Of a DNA stretch of 64,000 nucleotides, positions 17,040 to 26,174 are shown one piece after another (position 1 is the stretch's first letter; each line of letters opens with the position of its first letter). The notes under the pieces were generated by a model, which saw nothing but the letters and a program-made list of their open reading frames with translations, had not been told where the DNA came from and searched no databases. This DNA comes from CAMYLY01 sp039587215 (GTDB taxonomy: Bacteria > Gemmatimonadota > Gemmatimonadetes > Gemmatimonadales > GWC2-71-9): contig JBDHIW010000001.1 of assembly GCA_039587215.1 (NCBI GenBank), positions 3,175 through 67,174 of the forward strand. The letters run 5' to 3'. A program made the position numbers and the translations under genes.

Positions 17040-17732
17040 ATGGCACCCGACCGTCGCCCTTCGCCGCGTTCACACCGTCCGCCGGGGACGAAATGGTGGA
17101 CACTGATCGCACTGCTCCCCGCGACGCTCGCCGCGCAGGAAGCGTCCCCCGGCACCCAGCCGCTGGCGGCTCGGCTCGAGGCTGGGATCGTGCGAGAGCA
17201 CAATCTGGTGCGACAGAATCCGCGGGCGTACGCACAGCATCTTCGCGCGCTGCTTCCGTACTTCGACGGACGACTCCTGCGCGTGCCCGGCGCGATCCCC
17301 TTGGAGACGATCGAGGGCGCTCGCGCCGTGCGGGAGGCGATCGCCGTTCTCGAAGACGCGCTGCCCCAGCCACCGTTGGGCTCCGCCGGGGGCCTCCAGC
17401 GCGGTGCCCGCGATCACGTCCGGGACCAGGGTCCGCGTGGCGGGCTGGACCATGCCGGGTCGGACGGCAGCCAAGCCGACGACCGCGTCAGTCGATACGG
17501 CACGTGGATGCGCACGATCGGCGAGAACCTCGCCTTCGGGCAGTTCGGGCCAGATGACGCGCGGGACGTGGTCATGAGCCTCCTGATCGACGACGGGGTT
17601 CCCTCGCGCGGCCACCGGGGCACCATCCTCAACGGCGAGTTTCGCTCGGTCGGCGTCGCCTGTGGCGAGCACGCCGGGTACGGCACGATGTGCGCGATCG
17701 TCTACGCCGGCGGTTACGACGAGGACCGGTGA
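17040..17732 (+). CDS. Secreted CAP (SCP/PR-1) domain protein
   Basis: 230 residues. After a basic N-region, the signal peptide ends at about residue 33 (LLPATLAAQ). The CAP domain fills the rest, with its recognisable order of motifs: EHNLVRQNPRAYAQHL (about 53-68), LDHAGSDGSQ (central His), IGENLAFGQ, and GHRGTILNGEFRSVGVAC near the end, where the second His lies. CAP proteins are extracellular or periplasmic; in bacteria their biochemical role is generally unknown. The ATG at 17040 has GGAG about 7 nt upstream; the much longer open frame upstream is antisense to the neighbouring membrane-protein gene. Confidence 0.88.
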   Translation: MAPDRRPSPRSHRPPGTKWWTLIALLPATLAAQEASPGTQPLAARLEAGIVREHNLVRQNPRAYAQHLRALLPYFDGRLLRVPGAIPLETIEGARAVREAIAVLEDALPQPPLGSAGGLQRGARDHVRDQGPRGGLDHAGSDGSQADDRVSRYGTWMRTIGENLAFGQFGPDDARDVVMSLLIDDGVPSRGHRGTILNGEFRSVGVACGEHAGYGTMCAIVYAGGYDEDR

Positions 17733-17862
17733 TCCCGAGCGGGGGGAGTCAACCATCTGGGCGGATGCCGTGTCCAACTAGAGCCGGCTGGAACCAAACG
17801 GGGCGTGGACTCGTTGATCCGGCAATGCCATCTGAATGCACCGCCAATCTCCCGAGGTACCT

Positions 17863-19248
17863 ATGAAGACCGCGAACGGCTCCCGACGCTCGCACGCTCG
17901 CACCGCGACGATGCTCGGGCTCATCCTCACCGCGCTCGCTGCAGCGACCCGACCCGGTGAGACACAGACGCCGCCTCCCGATCCCCTGACCGCGTCGCAG
18001 ATGCGGGAGGACCTCGACGTCTTCCACCGGGAGTTCTTCGCCGCGGACCGCGCGTACAGCCCGGCGGCACGCACGCGAGCGGAGGCGATGCTCGCGGATC
18101 TCGCCGGGACGCTCGAGACGACGACACGGGCGCAGTTCGAACTCACCCTTGCCAAGGCGGTGGCGCTCGCCGACAACGGCCACACGACCTCATTCGGCGG
18201 GCCGCGGGCGCGGCGGTTCAACCGCGTGCCAGTTCGCCTCACCCCGTTCGGTGAGCAGTTCCACGTCCTGTGGGCGCGACCCGCGCACGCCGACCTCCTC
18301 GGCGCTCGCCTCATCGGCATCGGTGCCCGACCGATCGCGGAGCTGCGGGACTCCGCCCGGACGCTTACGGGCGGCACGCCGGCCTGGCGGGATCGGAGCG
18401 CCAGCTTCTTCCTCGAGAGTCCCGAGCAGCTTGCCGCTGCGGGACTGCTCGAGACCGGCGATGCCGCCGGGTACGTCTTCGAGACGCTCGCGGGCGACAC
18501 GGTCGAACGGCGCTTCGTGGCCGAACCGCCGGCGGCGCGGCGCGCAGACGCCGGAGCCAGGCGATGGCTCTTCGCCGCCGACGAGACGACGGAGTGGCGG
18601 AGTCTCCAGTCAGCCGGCTCGGTGCCGTGGTCGTTCCAGGACGGGAGTGTACCGTTTCGGTGGACCATGCTGCCGGAGCTCGACGCGGCGATCGTCGATT
18701 TGCGCCAGAACCACGACGCCCCCGATCTCCCGATCCGACGGGTCGTGCGCGCATTCGCCGATTCCATCCGCGACGCCGCACCCCGGCATCTCGTGCTCGA
18801 CATGCGCCTGAACGGGGGCGGCGATCTCAACACGACGCGGGACTTCATGCGCGGCCTGCCCGACCTCGTGCCCGGGCACATCTTCGTGCTGATGAGTCCG
18901 TGGACCTTCTCGGCCGCCATCTCGAGCATCGGCTATCTCGAGCAGACGGCACCCGAGCGGGTCACGCTCGTGGGCGAAGGCCCCGGCGACCGTCTCGAGT
19001 TCTTCGCGGAAGGCGGGGTCGTCCGCCTCCCGAACTCCGGCGTGGTCCTCCTGCCGGCGACCGAACGGCACGACTACCGCACGGGTTGCCGGGACAAGCC
19101 GGACTGCCACGGCTCCGTCGTGCGGCATCCCATCGCCGTTCCGTCGTTGACCGCAGACCTGCCGGCCCCCTGGACCATCGCCGCCTACGCCGCTGGGCGG
19201 GATCCCGCGATGGAGGCCGTGGCCGCGGCACTCGACGACGGGCGCTAG
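17863..19248 (+). CDS. Secreted S41-like (C-terminal processing peptidase-type) protein
   Basis: 461 residues. After a twin-Arg-containing N-region, a hydrophobic stretch (MLGLILTALAAA) serves as signal peptide. The C-terminal half has S41-like sequence: LVLDMRLNGGGDLNTTRDF, then IFVLMSPWTFSAAIS, where the Ser of TFSAA lies at the nucleophile position, and a later charged segment before the end. No PDZ domain is apparent. GHTTSFGG at about residue 108 is also conserved in this group. It is presumably a periplasmic serine hydrolase of unknown substrate. The ATG at 17863 is preferred over 17836 because GAGG lies 5 nt before it. A terminator hairpin follows. Confidence 0.82.
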   Translation: MKTANGSRRSHARTATMLGLILTALAAATRPGETQTPPPDPLTASQMREDLDVFHREFFAADRAYSPAARTRAEAMLADLAGTLETTTRAQFELTLAKAVALADNGHTTSFGGPRARRFNRVPVRLTPFGEQFHVLWARPAHADLLGARLIGIGARPIAELRDSARTLTGGTPAWRDRSASFFLESPEQLAAAGLLETGDAAGYVFETLAGDTVERRFVAEPPAARRADAGARRWLFAADETTEWRSLQSAGSVPWSFQDGSVPFRWTMLPELDAAIVDLRQNHDAPDLPIRRVVRAFADSIRDAAPRHLVLDMRLNGGGDLNTTRDFMRGLPDLVPGHIFVLMSPWTFSAAISSIGYLEQTAPERVTLVGEGPGDRLEFFAEGGVVRLPNSGVVLLPATERHDYRTGCRDKPDCHGSVVRHPIAVPSLTADLPAPWTIAAYAAGRDPAMEAVAAALDDGR

Positions 19249-19260
19249 CGGACCGAACGC

Positions 19261-19299
19261 ACGACGACCCGGCGGAGCATCGCCCCGCCGGGTCGTCGT
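19261..19299. terminator. Bidirectional hairpin terminator
   Basis: ACGACGACCCGGCGG (19261-19275) pairs with CCGCCGGGTCGTCGT (19285-19299) in a 15-bp stem. It separates the S41-like gene from the oppositely oriented tRNA-Ile and may end both transcripts. Confidence 0.85.
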
Positions 19300-19310
19300 A
19301 TCGGCTGCCA

Positions 19311-19384
<74 letters not shown>

Positions 19385-19459
19385 GCCGCCAAAGGAGCAG
19401 TAAGGTAGACACGCGGGGCCTCCCGCTCCACCCCTCCCCGCGCGACCGCGGACTTCCGG

Positions 19460-19669
19460 TCAGTCCCACTCGCCGTCGCCACCTCGACCCGACCGCCGAT
19501 CACCATCGTCGAGATCGTCCGCATAGTCGTCGTACTCCTCGTACTCGTCTCCGTCGTCATCCAGCTCTTCGTCTTCTTCGAAATCGTCGAAGTCCGACTC
19601 GAATCCGTCGTCGTCGTCGTCATGCGCGAGGCCCAGCGGGGACGACGCCGACGCATACCAGGGCAGCAT
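19460..19669 (-). CDS. Small, extremely acidic Asp/Glu-rich protein
   Basis: 69 residues, about half of them Asp or Glu. After MLPWYASASSPLGLA the sequence is almost only acidic with interspersed Tyr, Phe and Gly (HDDDDDGFESDFDDFEEDEE, EYEEYDDYADDLDDGD), ending RRSGRGGDGEWD. It lacks any hydrophobic core and is likely disordered; it could bind basic proteins, divalent metal or ribosomal components, but no function is assignable. GGAGG stands 5 nt before the ATG, good evidence of translation. It lies 37 nt downstream of typA on the same strand, probably in the same transcript, and upstream of tRNA-Ile. Confidence 0.7.
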   Translation of the reverse strand: MLPWYASASSPLGLAHDDDDDGFESDFDDFEEDEELDDDGDEYEEYDDYADDLDDGDRRSGRGGDGEWD

Positions 19670-19706
19670 GGTTCCTCCATCACTCCTTGAAAGCGGTTGA
19701 CCTCCC

Positions 19707-21557
19707 CTAGGATCCGTTCACCGCGCGCGCGCGGCGGGCGGCCTTCTTGCGCTCGATCGCCGCCAGGTCCCGCTTGCGGAGCCGGATGGCGTCGGGCGTA
19801 ATCTCGATCAGTTCGTCGTCCTCGATGTACTCCAGGGCCAACTCCAACGTCACCGCCCGCGGCGGCTCCAACTGCACCGTGCCGTCGGAGGCGGTCGTGC
19901 GCATGTTCGTGAGCTTCTTCCCCTTGGTCACGTTGACGTCGAGGTCGCCGGGACGCACGTGCTCGCCGACGATCATGCCCTCGTAGACCCGGGTGCCCGG
20001 CCCCACGAACATGGTGGCCCGCTCCTCCAGGTTCCATAGCGCATAAGCTACGGCGTCACCTTCGCGGTCCGCCACCAGGACTCCCCGGCTTCGGCCCTCG
20101 AGCGGCCCAGCCCAGAGGCCGTACTCGAGGAAGCGGTGGTGCATGATCCCCTCCCCCCGGGTGTCGGTCAAAAACTCCGAGCGGTACCCGAAGAGCCCGC
20201 GCGCCGGAACACGGAAACGAATGCGGGCCCGGCCCTTCCCGGGGTTGCGCATGTCGATCATCTCGGCGCGCCGGGGACCGAGCTTCTCCATCACGACGCC
20301 GATAATGCCTTCCGGGACGTCCACGACGAGTTCCTCGTACGGCTCGAGCCGGCTGCCGTCGTCGCCCTCGCGCGTGATGACGCGCGGCCGGCTCACCTGG
20401 AACTCGTATCCCTCGCGGCGCATCGTCTCCATCAGAATCGCGAGGTGAAGCTCACCGCGGCCGGACACCGTGAGCACGTCGGGCTTGTCCGTGTCCTGCA
20501 CGCTCATCGCGACGTTCCGCTCGAGCTCTCGGTACAGACGGTCCCGCACCTGCCGCGTGGTGACGTACTTCCCGACCTGTCCCGCGAACGGGGAGTTGTT
20601 CACCATGAAGTCGACCGAGATCGTCGGCTCCTCGACGGCGATGCCGCGCAGCCGCTCCGGCGTCTCGGGGTCCGTGAGCGTCGTGCCGATCTCGACGTCG
20701 TCGAGTCCCGCCAGCGCCACGATGTCGCCCGCCGTCGCCGACTCGATTTCGGTTCGGCCCAACCCCTCGAACCCGTAGAGACGCACGACGCGCCCGCGCT
20801 GGGCACCGTCCACGTGCCCGGGCTCCCCGAGCGGAAGCAGCGCGACCTCGTCGCCGACGTGGACGGCTCCCCGCTCGATTCGGCCGATGCCCAGCCGACC
20901 GACGTACGTCGAGTAGTCGATCGTCGAGATCAGCATCTGAAGCGGACCGTCGCTGTCGGCCCGCGGTGCCGGCACCGACGCGAGGATCGTATCGAACAAC
21001 GGCCGGAGGTCGCCCCCGTCCGGTGCCACCGCCTCCGGATCGTGCGCCGCAACGCCGAGCTTGGCGGACGCGTACAGAAAAGGCGCGTCGAGCTGTTCGT
21101 CGGAGGCTTCCAGTTCGATGAGCAGGTCGAGTACTTCGTCGTGCACCTCGTGCGACCGGGCGTCCGGCCGGTCCACCTTGTTGATCACGACGATGGGGTG
21201 CAGGCCGAGCGCCAGGGCTTTGCGGGTCACGAAACGCGTCTGCGGCATCGGCCCCTCGGCCGCATCCACGAGCAGCAGCACCCCGTCGACCATTCGCAGG
21301 ATGCGCTCGACCTCGCCGCCGAAGTCGGCATGGCCCGGGGTATCGACCAGGTTGATCTTGACGTCGCCCCAGCGGATCGATGCGTTCTTGGACAGGATCG
21401 TGATGCCGCGCTCGCGCTCCAGCGGGTTGGAGTCGAGCACGCGCTCCTCCACCTGCTGGTTGTCACGGAATACGCCGGCTTGACGCAGCATCTTGTCCAC
21501 GAGCGTCGTCTTGCCGTGATCGACGTGCGCGATGATCGCGATGTTTCGTAATGGCAA
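19707..21557 (-). CDS. typA: Ribosome-binding GTPase TypA/BipA
   Basis: 616 residues, the normal length. The translational GTPase G1 motif is AHVDHGKTT (10-18), the switch II motif DTPGHADFGGEVERIL follows, then NKVDRPDAR. Domains II, III and V and the TypA-specific C-terminal domain follow, with EPYEELVVDVPE and the family landmark KGKKLTNMRTTASD near residue 560. TypA associates with ribosomes and supports 50S maturation and growth under stress. The start appears to be TTG at 21555-21557; no nearer ATG fits the conserved LRNIAIIAHVDHGKT beginning. A promoter-like TTGCGC-N18-TATACT lies upstream. Confidence 0.97.
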   Translation of the reverse strand: MPLRNIAIIAHVDHGKTTLVDKMLRQAGVFRDNQQVEERVLDSNPLERERGITILSKNASIRWGDVKINLVDTPGHADFGGEVERILRMVDGVLLLVDAAEGPMPQTRFVTRKALALGLHPIVVINKVDRPDARSHEVHDEVLDLLIELEASDEQLDAPFLYASAKLGVAAHDPEAVAPDGGDLRPLFDTILASVPAPRADSDGPLQMLISTIDYSTYVGRLGIGRIERGAVHVGDEVALLPLGEPGHVDGAQRGRVVRLYGFEGLGRTEIESATAGDIVALAGLDDVEIGTTLTDPETPERLRGIAVEEPTISVDFMVNNSPFAGQVGKYVTTRQVRDRLYRELERNVAMSVQDTDKPDVLTVSGRGELHLAILMETMRREGYEFQVSRPRVITREGDDGSRLEPYEELVVDVPEGIIGVVMEKLGPRRAEMIDMRNPGKGRARIRFRVPARGLFGYRSEFLTDTRGEGIMHHRFLEYGLWAGPLEGRSRGVLVADREGDAVAYALWNLEERATMFVGPGTRVYEGMIVGEHVRPGDLDVNVTKGKKLTNMRTTASDGTVQLEPPRAVTLELALEYIEDDELIEITPDAIRLRKRDLAAIERKKAARRARAVNGS

Positions 21558-21607
21558 GGGAATGGTCCCTGGAAAGTCGGTCCTTCGAGTGTGCGGCGCG
21601 GTGGGCC

Positions 21608-21637
21608 AGTATAGACAGGGCCCATCTCCCCGCGCAA
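21608..21637 (-). promoter_or_regulatory. Candidate sigma-70-type promoter of typA
   Basis: On the minus strand TTGCGC (21637-21632) and TATACT (21613-21608) are separated by 18 nt. Transcription would begin near 21601, leaving a leader of about 44 nt before the TTG start of typA. Confidence 0.5.
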
Positions 21638-21640
21638 CCG

Positions 21641-22558
21641 TCAGTCGTCGACCACCGTCGGGCAGCGCGGACCGCGCTCGAGCTGGACCGTCACATGGTG
21701 GATTCCCAGGTCGGCCATGCGGGCGTGCACCGTCCCCAGAACTTCGTGCCCGCTGACGCCGTCATCCACGACCGCGTGGGCGCTCATCGCCACGACGCCG
21801 CTCGTCAGCGTCCACACGTGCAGATCGTGGACATCGCCCACGCCGGACACATCCGTGAGACTGCGCTCGACCTCGCCGAGGGAGATGTGCTTGGGCGCCG
21901 CTTCCAGCAAAACGTCGACCGCCTCCCGCACGAGACGCCACGCCCCCACGAGGATGAGCGCCGCGATGCCGACGGAAATGAGCGGATCCGCGAGAGTCCA
22001 GCCGGTAAGGACGATGATGCCGCCGGCGACGAGCGTCCCGACCGACCCGAGCAAGTCTCCCAGAACGTGCAGGTATGCCCCGCGGACGTTCAGGGATTCG
22101 GTGTGGTCCGCGTGAAGCAGGCGGGCGGCAATGACGTTGACGAGCAGGCCTGCGGACGCCACCACCAGCAACAGACCGCCCCGCACCTCCGGCGGCTCGG
22201 CAAACCGTCCCACGGCATCGTAGAGGATGAAGCCAACGAGGACGAACAGCGCCGACCCGTTGACCAGCGCCGCCAGGATCTCGAGCCGCAGGTAGCCGAA
22301 CGTCTTTTCGGGCGTCGCCGGACGCTGGGCAATCCACGAGGCGAACAGTGCCAGTCCGATCGCCGCGGTGTCCGTCAGCATGTGTCCGGCGTCCGCGATC
22401 AGCGCGAGCGAGTTGGCGATCGCCCCGCCGACGAACTCCACGACCATGAACACCCCGGTCATCGTGAAGACGAACAGCAATCGTCGGCGCGGACGCCGGA
22501 TGCTCGGCGTCGGATGGGCGCACTCGAGCGCGCGGTCGGACGGCCCCGCAACGGTCAT
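21641..22558 (-). CDS. Cation diffusion facilitator (CDF) metal exporter
   Basis: 305 residues. Six membrane segments follow a basic N-terminus. Metal-site motifs: ALIADAGHMLTD with D56, H59 and D63 in helix II, and AYLHVLGDLLGS in helix V. A histidine-containing cytoplasmic domain with the CDF dimer fold occupies the last 90 residues (DVHDLHVWTLTSGVVAMSAH). The His/Asp pattern is typical of zinc (or Zn/Cd/Co) exporters that use the proton gradient. The ATG at 22556-22558 is chosen; the upstream open frame extends over the divergent CNNM gene. There is no clear operon partner. The family is firm; metal choice is inferred. Confidence 0.92.
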   Translation of the reverse strand: MTVAGPSDRALECAHPTPSIRRPRRRLLFVFTMTGVFMVVEFVGGAIANSLALIADAGHMLTDTAAIGLALFASWIAQRPATPEKTFGYLRLEILAALVNGSALFVLVGFILYDAVGRFAEPPEVRGGLLLVVASAGLLVNVIAARLLHADHTESLNVRGAYLHVLGDLLGSVGTLVAGGIIVLTGWTLADPLISVGIAALILVGAWRLVREAVDVLLEAAPKHISLGEVERSLTDVSGVGDVHDLHVWTLTSGVVAMSAHAVVDDGVSGHEVLGTVHARMADLGIHHVTVQLERGPRCPTVVDD

Positions 22559-22591
22559 CGCAGCCCCCGCTGACCGGGAGGCGCACCGCGG

Positions 22592-23950
22592 GTGTACCTT
22601 TCTCGTCGACCACCCATGGACGACATCACCCTCTCGTCGTTCCTCCTGCGGCTCGCCGCCGTCATCGTGCTCGTTGCCGTGAACGCGTTCTTCGTCGCGG
22701 CCGAGTTCGCGCTGGTTGCTGCCCGCAAGACGCGACTCGACACGCTCGCACAGACCGGCGACAACAAAGCTAGGCTCGCACGGAAGATCGTACAATCGAT
22801 CGACCGATACATCTCCGCCACGCAGCTCGGCATCACTGCGGCGAGCCTCGGCCTCGGATGGATTGGCGAGCCGGCGCTCGCCGGCGGAATCGAGCACGCG
22901 TTCAGCGCCCTGCCGTCACCGTTCGACGTGATTGCCACGCACACCGTCGCGAGTTCGATCGCGTTCCTCATCATCACGTTCCTCCATATCGTGCTCGGAG
23001 AGCTGGCGCCGAAAGCGTTGGCGCTGCTCCGCCCCGAGGACACGAGCCGATGGGTGGCGGCACCGCTCATCGTGTTCACGGTCGCGACGAACCCGTTCAT
23101 CTGGGCGCTCAACGGCACGGCCAACGCGTTGCTCCGGCTGTTCGGCATGGAGGCGCCGACTGAGGCGGAGCGCGTGCACCAGCCCGAGGAAATCGTCATG
23201 CTGGTGCGACAGAGTCAGCGCGCCGGGGGCCTCGACCGGGGAGACGCCCGGATGATCGAGGGGGTATTCGAGGTCACGGAGAAGAACGCGCGCGACGTGA
23301 TGACGCCGCGCACGGAGGTGCGCGGACTCGCGAGCGACCTCACGGTCGAGGACGCCGCACGCCGCGCGGCGGAGATCGGCCGGTCCCGCTATCCCATGTA
23401 CGAGGAGACGATCGACAACGTCGTCGGCATCGTCCACGTGAAACAGATCCTCGGCGCACTACGCGGCCGACCGGACGAGCCGCTCACGGCGCTGGCCCGC
23501 ACGCCCCTCTTCGTCCCGGGCACGCGCGAGGTGGAGGACGTGCTTGCCGACATGAAGCGCCTCAAGTACCAGATGGCCATCGTGCTCGACGAGTACGGCG
23601 GTACCGCCGGCGTCGTCACGATGGAGGATCTGATCGAGGAGATCGTCGGCGAGATCTACGACGAGTACGACCACGCCGATCCGATCCCGCAGCCGACGGC
23701 CGACGGCATCACGGTCCCCGGAGAGACCGAGGTCGAGGACGTGAACCGGATGTACGGACTCACGCTCAGCGAGTCGGAGTACCAGACCATCGGCGGGCTC
23801 GTGTTCGGCGCCGTCGGCCGACTGCCGAGTGTCGGTGACCGCGTGACCGTGGGTACGGTCCGCTTCGAGGTCCTGGCGATGGAGGGACGGCGGGTCGACA
23901 GCGTGCGGATGATCGTGCCCCCCCCCGACCCGTCGGAGTCGGCGGACTAG
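22592..23950 (+). CDS. CNNM/CBS/CorC-type membrane protein (hemolysin C family)
   Basis: 452 residues. The DUF21/CNNM transmembrane domain (about 10-200) includes FFVAAEFALVAARKTRLD, ATQLGITAASLGLGWIGEPA and HIVLGELAPKALAL. Two CBS repeats follow (about 220-340; VMTPRTEVRGL, MAIVLDEYGGTAGVVTMEDL), then the CorC_HlyC C-terminal domain. These proteins are implicated in Mg2+/Co2+ handling; despite the name most are not hemolysins. GTG at 22592 has GGGAGG 10 nt upstream; an ATG at 22616, without such a site, would remove eight residues. Its stop overlaps the stop of pdxA on the other strand through CTAG. Confidence 0.92.
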   Translation: MYLSRRPPMDDITLSSFLLRLAAVIVLVAVNAFFVAAEFALVAARKTRLDTLAQTGDNKARLARKIVQSIDRYISATQLGITAASLGLGWIGEPALAGGIEHAFSALPSPFDVIATHTVASSIAFLIITFLHIVLGELAPKALALLRPEDTSRWVAAPLIVFTVATNPFIWALNGTANALLRLFGMEAPTEAERVHQPEEIVMLVRQSQRAGGLDRGDARMIEGVFEVTEKNARDVMTPRTEVRGLASDLTVEDAARRAAEIGRSRYPMYEETIDNVVGIVHVKQILGALRGRPDEPLTALARTPLFVPGTREVEDVLADMKRLKYQMAIVLDEYGGTAGVVTMEDLIEEIVGEIYDEYDHADPIPQPTADGITVPGETEVEDVNRMYGLTLSESEYQTIGGLVFGAVGRLPSVGDRVTVGTVRFEVLAMEGRRVDSVRMIVPPPDPSESAD

Positions 23951-24858
23951 CCGGCGCGTCCACCCGCGGCGAGCGTGCCCGCCAGTTCGAGCGCCGCCCG
24001 CATCGACCCGGCATCCGCCCGTCCGGTTCCCGCAATGTCGAACGCGGTGCCGTGGTCCGGCGCCGTCCGCACAAACGGCAGGCCGAGCGTCACGTTCACG
24101 CCGGTTCCGAATCCCGCCACCTTCACCGCCGTCATCCCCACGTCGTGCACGGGGGTGAGCACGCAATCGAACTCGCCGCGCAGCGCGCGAACGAATACCG
24201 TATCGGCGGGGAGCGGACCGACGGCCCCAAGGGCCTGCGCAGCCGGCGCCAGAATCCGATCGTCTTCGTCGCCGAAGAGGCCGCCCTCGCCCGCATGCGG
24301 ATTGAGGGCGCACAGCGCGAGGCGCGGCGTCGCGATCCCCCACCACTCCCGCAGGGCGGCGAGCGCGATGCGGCCCGTGTGCTCCACCGACGACACTGTG
24401 AGCCGCTCGGGCACGTCACGCAGCGGCAGGTGCGTGGTGAGGAGTACGACGCGGAGCGCCCCCGTCTGCAGCAACATGGCCACCTCGGCGCCCGCCAGAT
24501 GCCCGAGCCACTCCGTCTGGCCCGGATAGCGGAACCCCGCCTCATGGAGGGCCCGCTTCTCGACCGGACCGGTGACGATCGCATCGACGGCGCCGTCCAG
24601 TGCCATGGCCGCGGCCCGCTCGATAGCCCGGCCGGCGAGCCGTCCCGCGACCTCGGGAGGCGCCGTGGCCGGGTCCATAACGGGCTCGGGATCCACGGCG
24701 ATGGTGTGAAAACGTCCGAAGGGCGTCAGCTGATGCGCCGGGCCGATGACCGTGATTGCGTCGGCGTCGAGTTCATCCTGCAGCGCGGCGGCCACCACCT
24801 CGGGTCCGATCCCCCGAGGATCACCCAGCGTGACCGCAAGCCGGCGGCGCACCGGCAC
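23947..24858 (-). CDS. pdxA: 4-hydroxythreonine-4-phosphate dehydrogenase
   Basis: 303 residues. NAD-dependent oxidation and decarboxylation of 4-phosphohydroxy-L-threonine in the DXP-dependent pathway to pyridoxal phosphate. Family motifs: VTLGDPRGIGPEV at the N-terminus, VTGPVEKRAL, PGQTEWLGHLAG with a metal-binding His, NPHAGEGGLFGDED, and the C-terminal GVNVTLGLPFVRTAPDHGTA, which supplies another metal His. The start is GTG. It is the last gene of the minus-strand operon, one base after surA, repeating the surA-pdxA adjacency known from enterobacteria. Convergent overlap with the CNNM gene is via CTAG. Confidence 0.95.
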   Translation of the reverse strand: MPVRRRLAVTLGDPRGIGPEVVAAALQDELDADAITVIGPAHQLTPFGRFHTIAVDPEPVMDPATAPPEVAGRLAGRAIERAAAMALDGAVDAIVTGPVEKRALHEAGFRYPGQTEWLGHLAGAEVAMLLQTGALRVVLLTTHLPLRDVPERLTVSSVEHTGRIALAALREWWGIATPRLALCALNPHAGEGGLFGDEDDRILAPAAQALGAVGPLPADTVFVRALRGEFDCVLTPVHDVGMTAVKVAGFGTGVNVTLGLPFVRTAPDHGTAFDIAGTGRADAGSMRAALELAGTLAAGGRAG

Positions 24859-24859
24859 C

Positions 24860-26170
24860 TCAGAGTCGGACGTCGACGAACGTGGCGCGCCGGAGCGAGT
24901 CGAGAAACCGCCTCAGGCCGTTTTGCTGGGACAGGGTTTCGCGCAGCACGTCGCGCACGTCCTCGAACGTGAAGTCGCCGCCGGGGCGCATCTCCTCGAA
25001 CAGCACCACGGCGAACTTGGGACGGCCGTCGCCTCGGTCCAGTTCGATCGGCCCGAGAATAGTGTTCGGGGCCGCCATCCCCAACTCCTGGGCGTACACC
25101 TGCGGAAGATCCTGCACCGACGCGTCCTCGATCACGCGCTGCTCCAGCGGGTCGTGATGCACGCGCGCCAACGCGTCGAACGAGAAGCCGGCCTGCAGCG
25201 AATCGCGAATCTCCATCGCCTGCTGCAGGGCCGCCGCCTTGTCGAGATCGGTGATCTCCGGAGCGATGAGAATGTGACGGACGAGTGCTTCGGCAGGCTG
25301 CGCCCGCAGAACCTCGATGAGGTGGAACCCGAACGCCGTCAACACCGGCGGCGAGACGAACCCGGGCCGCAGACGAAAAACGGCGTCCTCGAACTCCCTC
25401 ACCAGACCCTGCCCGCGCCGGACCCACCCCATCTCGCCGCCCTGTTCCGCCGAGCCCGGATCCTGGGAAAACCGCCGCGCCACCGTTCCGAAGTCTGCTG
25501 TGCGCGCGCGGAGCACGACGCCCAGACTGTCGGCCAGGAGGAACGCGCGCTCCATCTCCGCCGAGTCCGGTCTGGAGCGGACGACGATCTGACGGAACGA
25601 CATCGTCGGCGGCCGCTGCGGACGCTGTTCGCGGGTCTCGTCGAAGTACTCCCGCAGCTCGCGCTCTGTCGGCGGAAGGGGCGCGATGTCGCCGCGCTGG
25701 GTGAGGAGACTGATGAACTGATCGCGCAGCAGCTCCCGTCGCTTCTGGTCCGTCATCCAGCGGCGGTAGTCGTCCGGCGAGGCAAACCCGGCCGAGCGCA
25801 GATTGCGCTCGTACTCAATCTCCGAAGCGAACTGGCTGCGGACCTGCCGCAGCACGGGCTCGACGGCGGCCTGCAACTCCTGCTCGCTCACCACGATCAG
25901 CGTGTCGCGCTCCGCCGCCTGCACCAGCAACTCTTCATCGACCATCCGGTCGAGGATTTCGCGGCGGAACGCCGCGTACGCCTCGGGCTCGGTCGGGACC
26001 TCCCCGCCCTGCTGCCGAAAGACGTTGAGCTCTTCCAGCAAGCGTGTTTCGGTGATCACCTGGCGACCGACGATGGCGAGGATACGGTCGACCGGCTCGT
26101 ACACCGGCTGCTGGGCCACCGCCGGCAGCGCGGCGACGACGAGCGTGATCGAGATGAACAAGGTGCGCAT
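24860..26170 (-). CDS. surA: SurA-type periplasmic chaperone/peptidyl-prolyl isomerase
   Basis: 436 residues. The signal peptide is MRTLFISITLVVAALPAVAQ. The N-terminal SurA chaperone region (about 25-160; VDRILAIVGRQVITETRLLE, VDEELLVQAAERD) is followed by two parvulin domains. The first (about 165-270) has MSFRQIVV, FSQDPGSAEQGGEMGW and FGFHLIEVL; the second (about 275-385) starts at VRHILIAPE and is more divergent. SurA escorts outer-membrane proteins across the periplasm. The ATG at 26168-26170 begins the signal peptide; the frame extends 18 residues upstream but without one. It is followed by pdxA and preceded by a parvulin lipoprotein. Confidence 0.93.
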   Translation of the reverse strand: MRTLFISITLVVAALPAVAQQPVYEPVDRILAIVGRQVITETRLLEELNVFRQQGGEVPTEPEAYAAFRREILDRMVDEELLVQAAERDTLIVVSEQELQAAVEPVLRQVRSQFASEIEYERNLRSAGFASPDDYRRWMTDQKRRELLRDQFISLLTQRGDIAPLPPTERELREYFDETREQRPQRPPTMSFRQIVVRSRPDSAEMERAFLLADSLGVVLRARTADFGTVARRFSQDPGSAEQGGEMGWVRRGQGLVREFEDAVFRLRPGFVSPPVLTAFGFHLIEVLRAQPAEALVRHILIAPEITDLDKAAALQQAMEIRDSLQAGFSFDALARVHHDPLEQRVIEDASVQDLPQVYAQELGMAAPNTILGPIELDRGDGRPKFAVVLFEEMRPGGDFTFEDVRDVLRETLSQQNGLRRFLDSLRRATFVDVRL

Positions 26171-26174
26171 GCGA

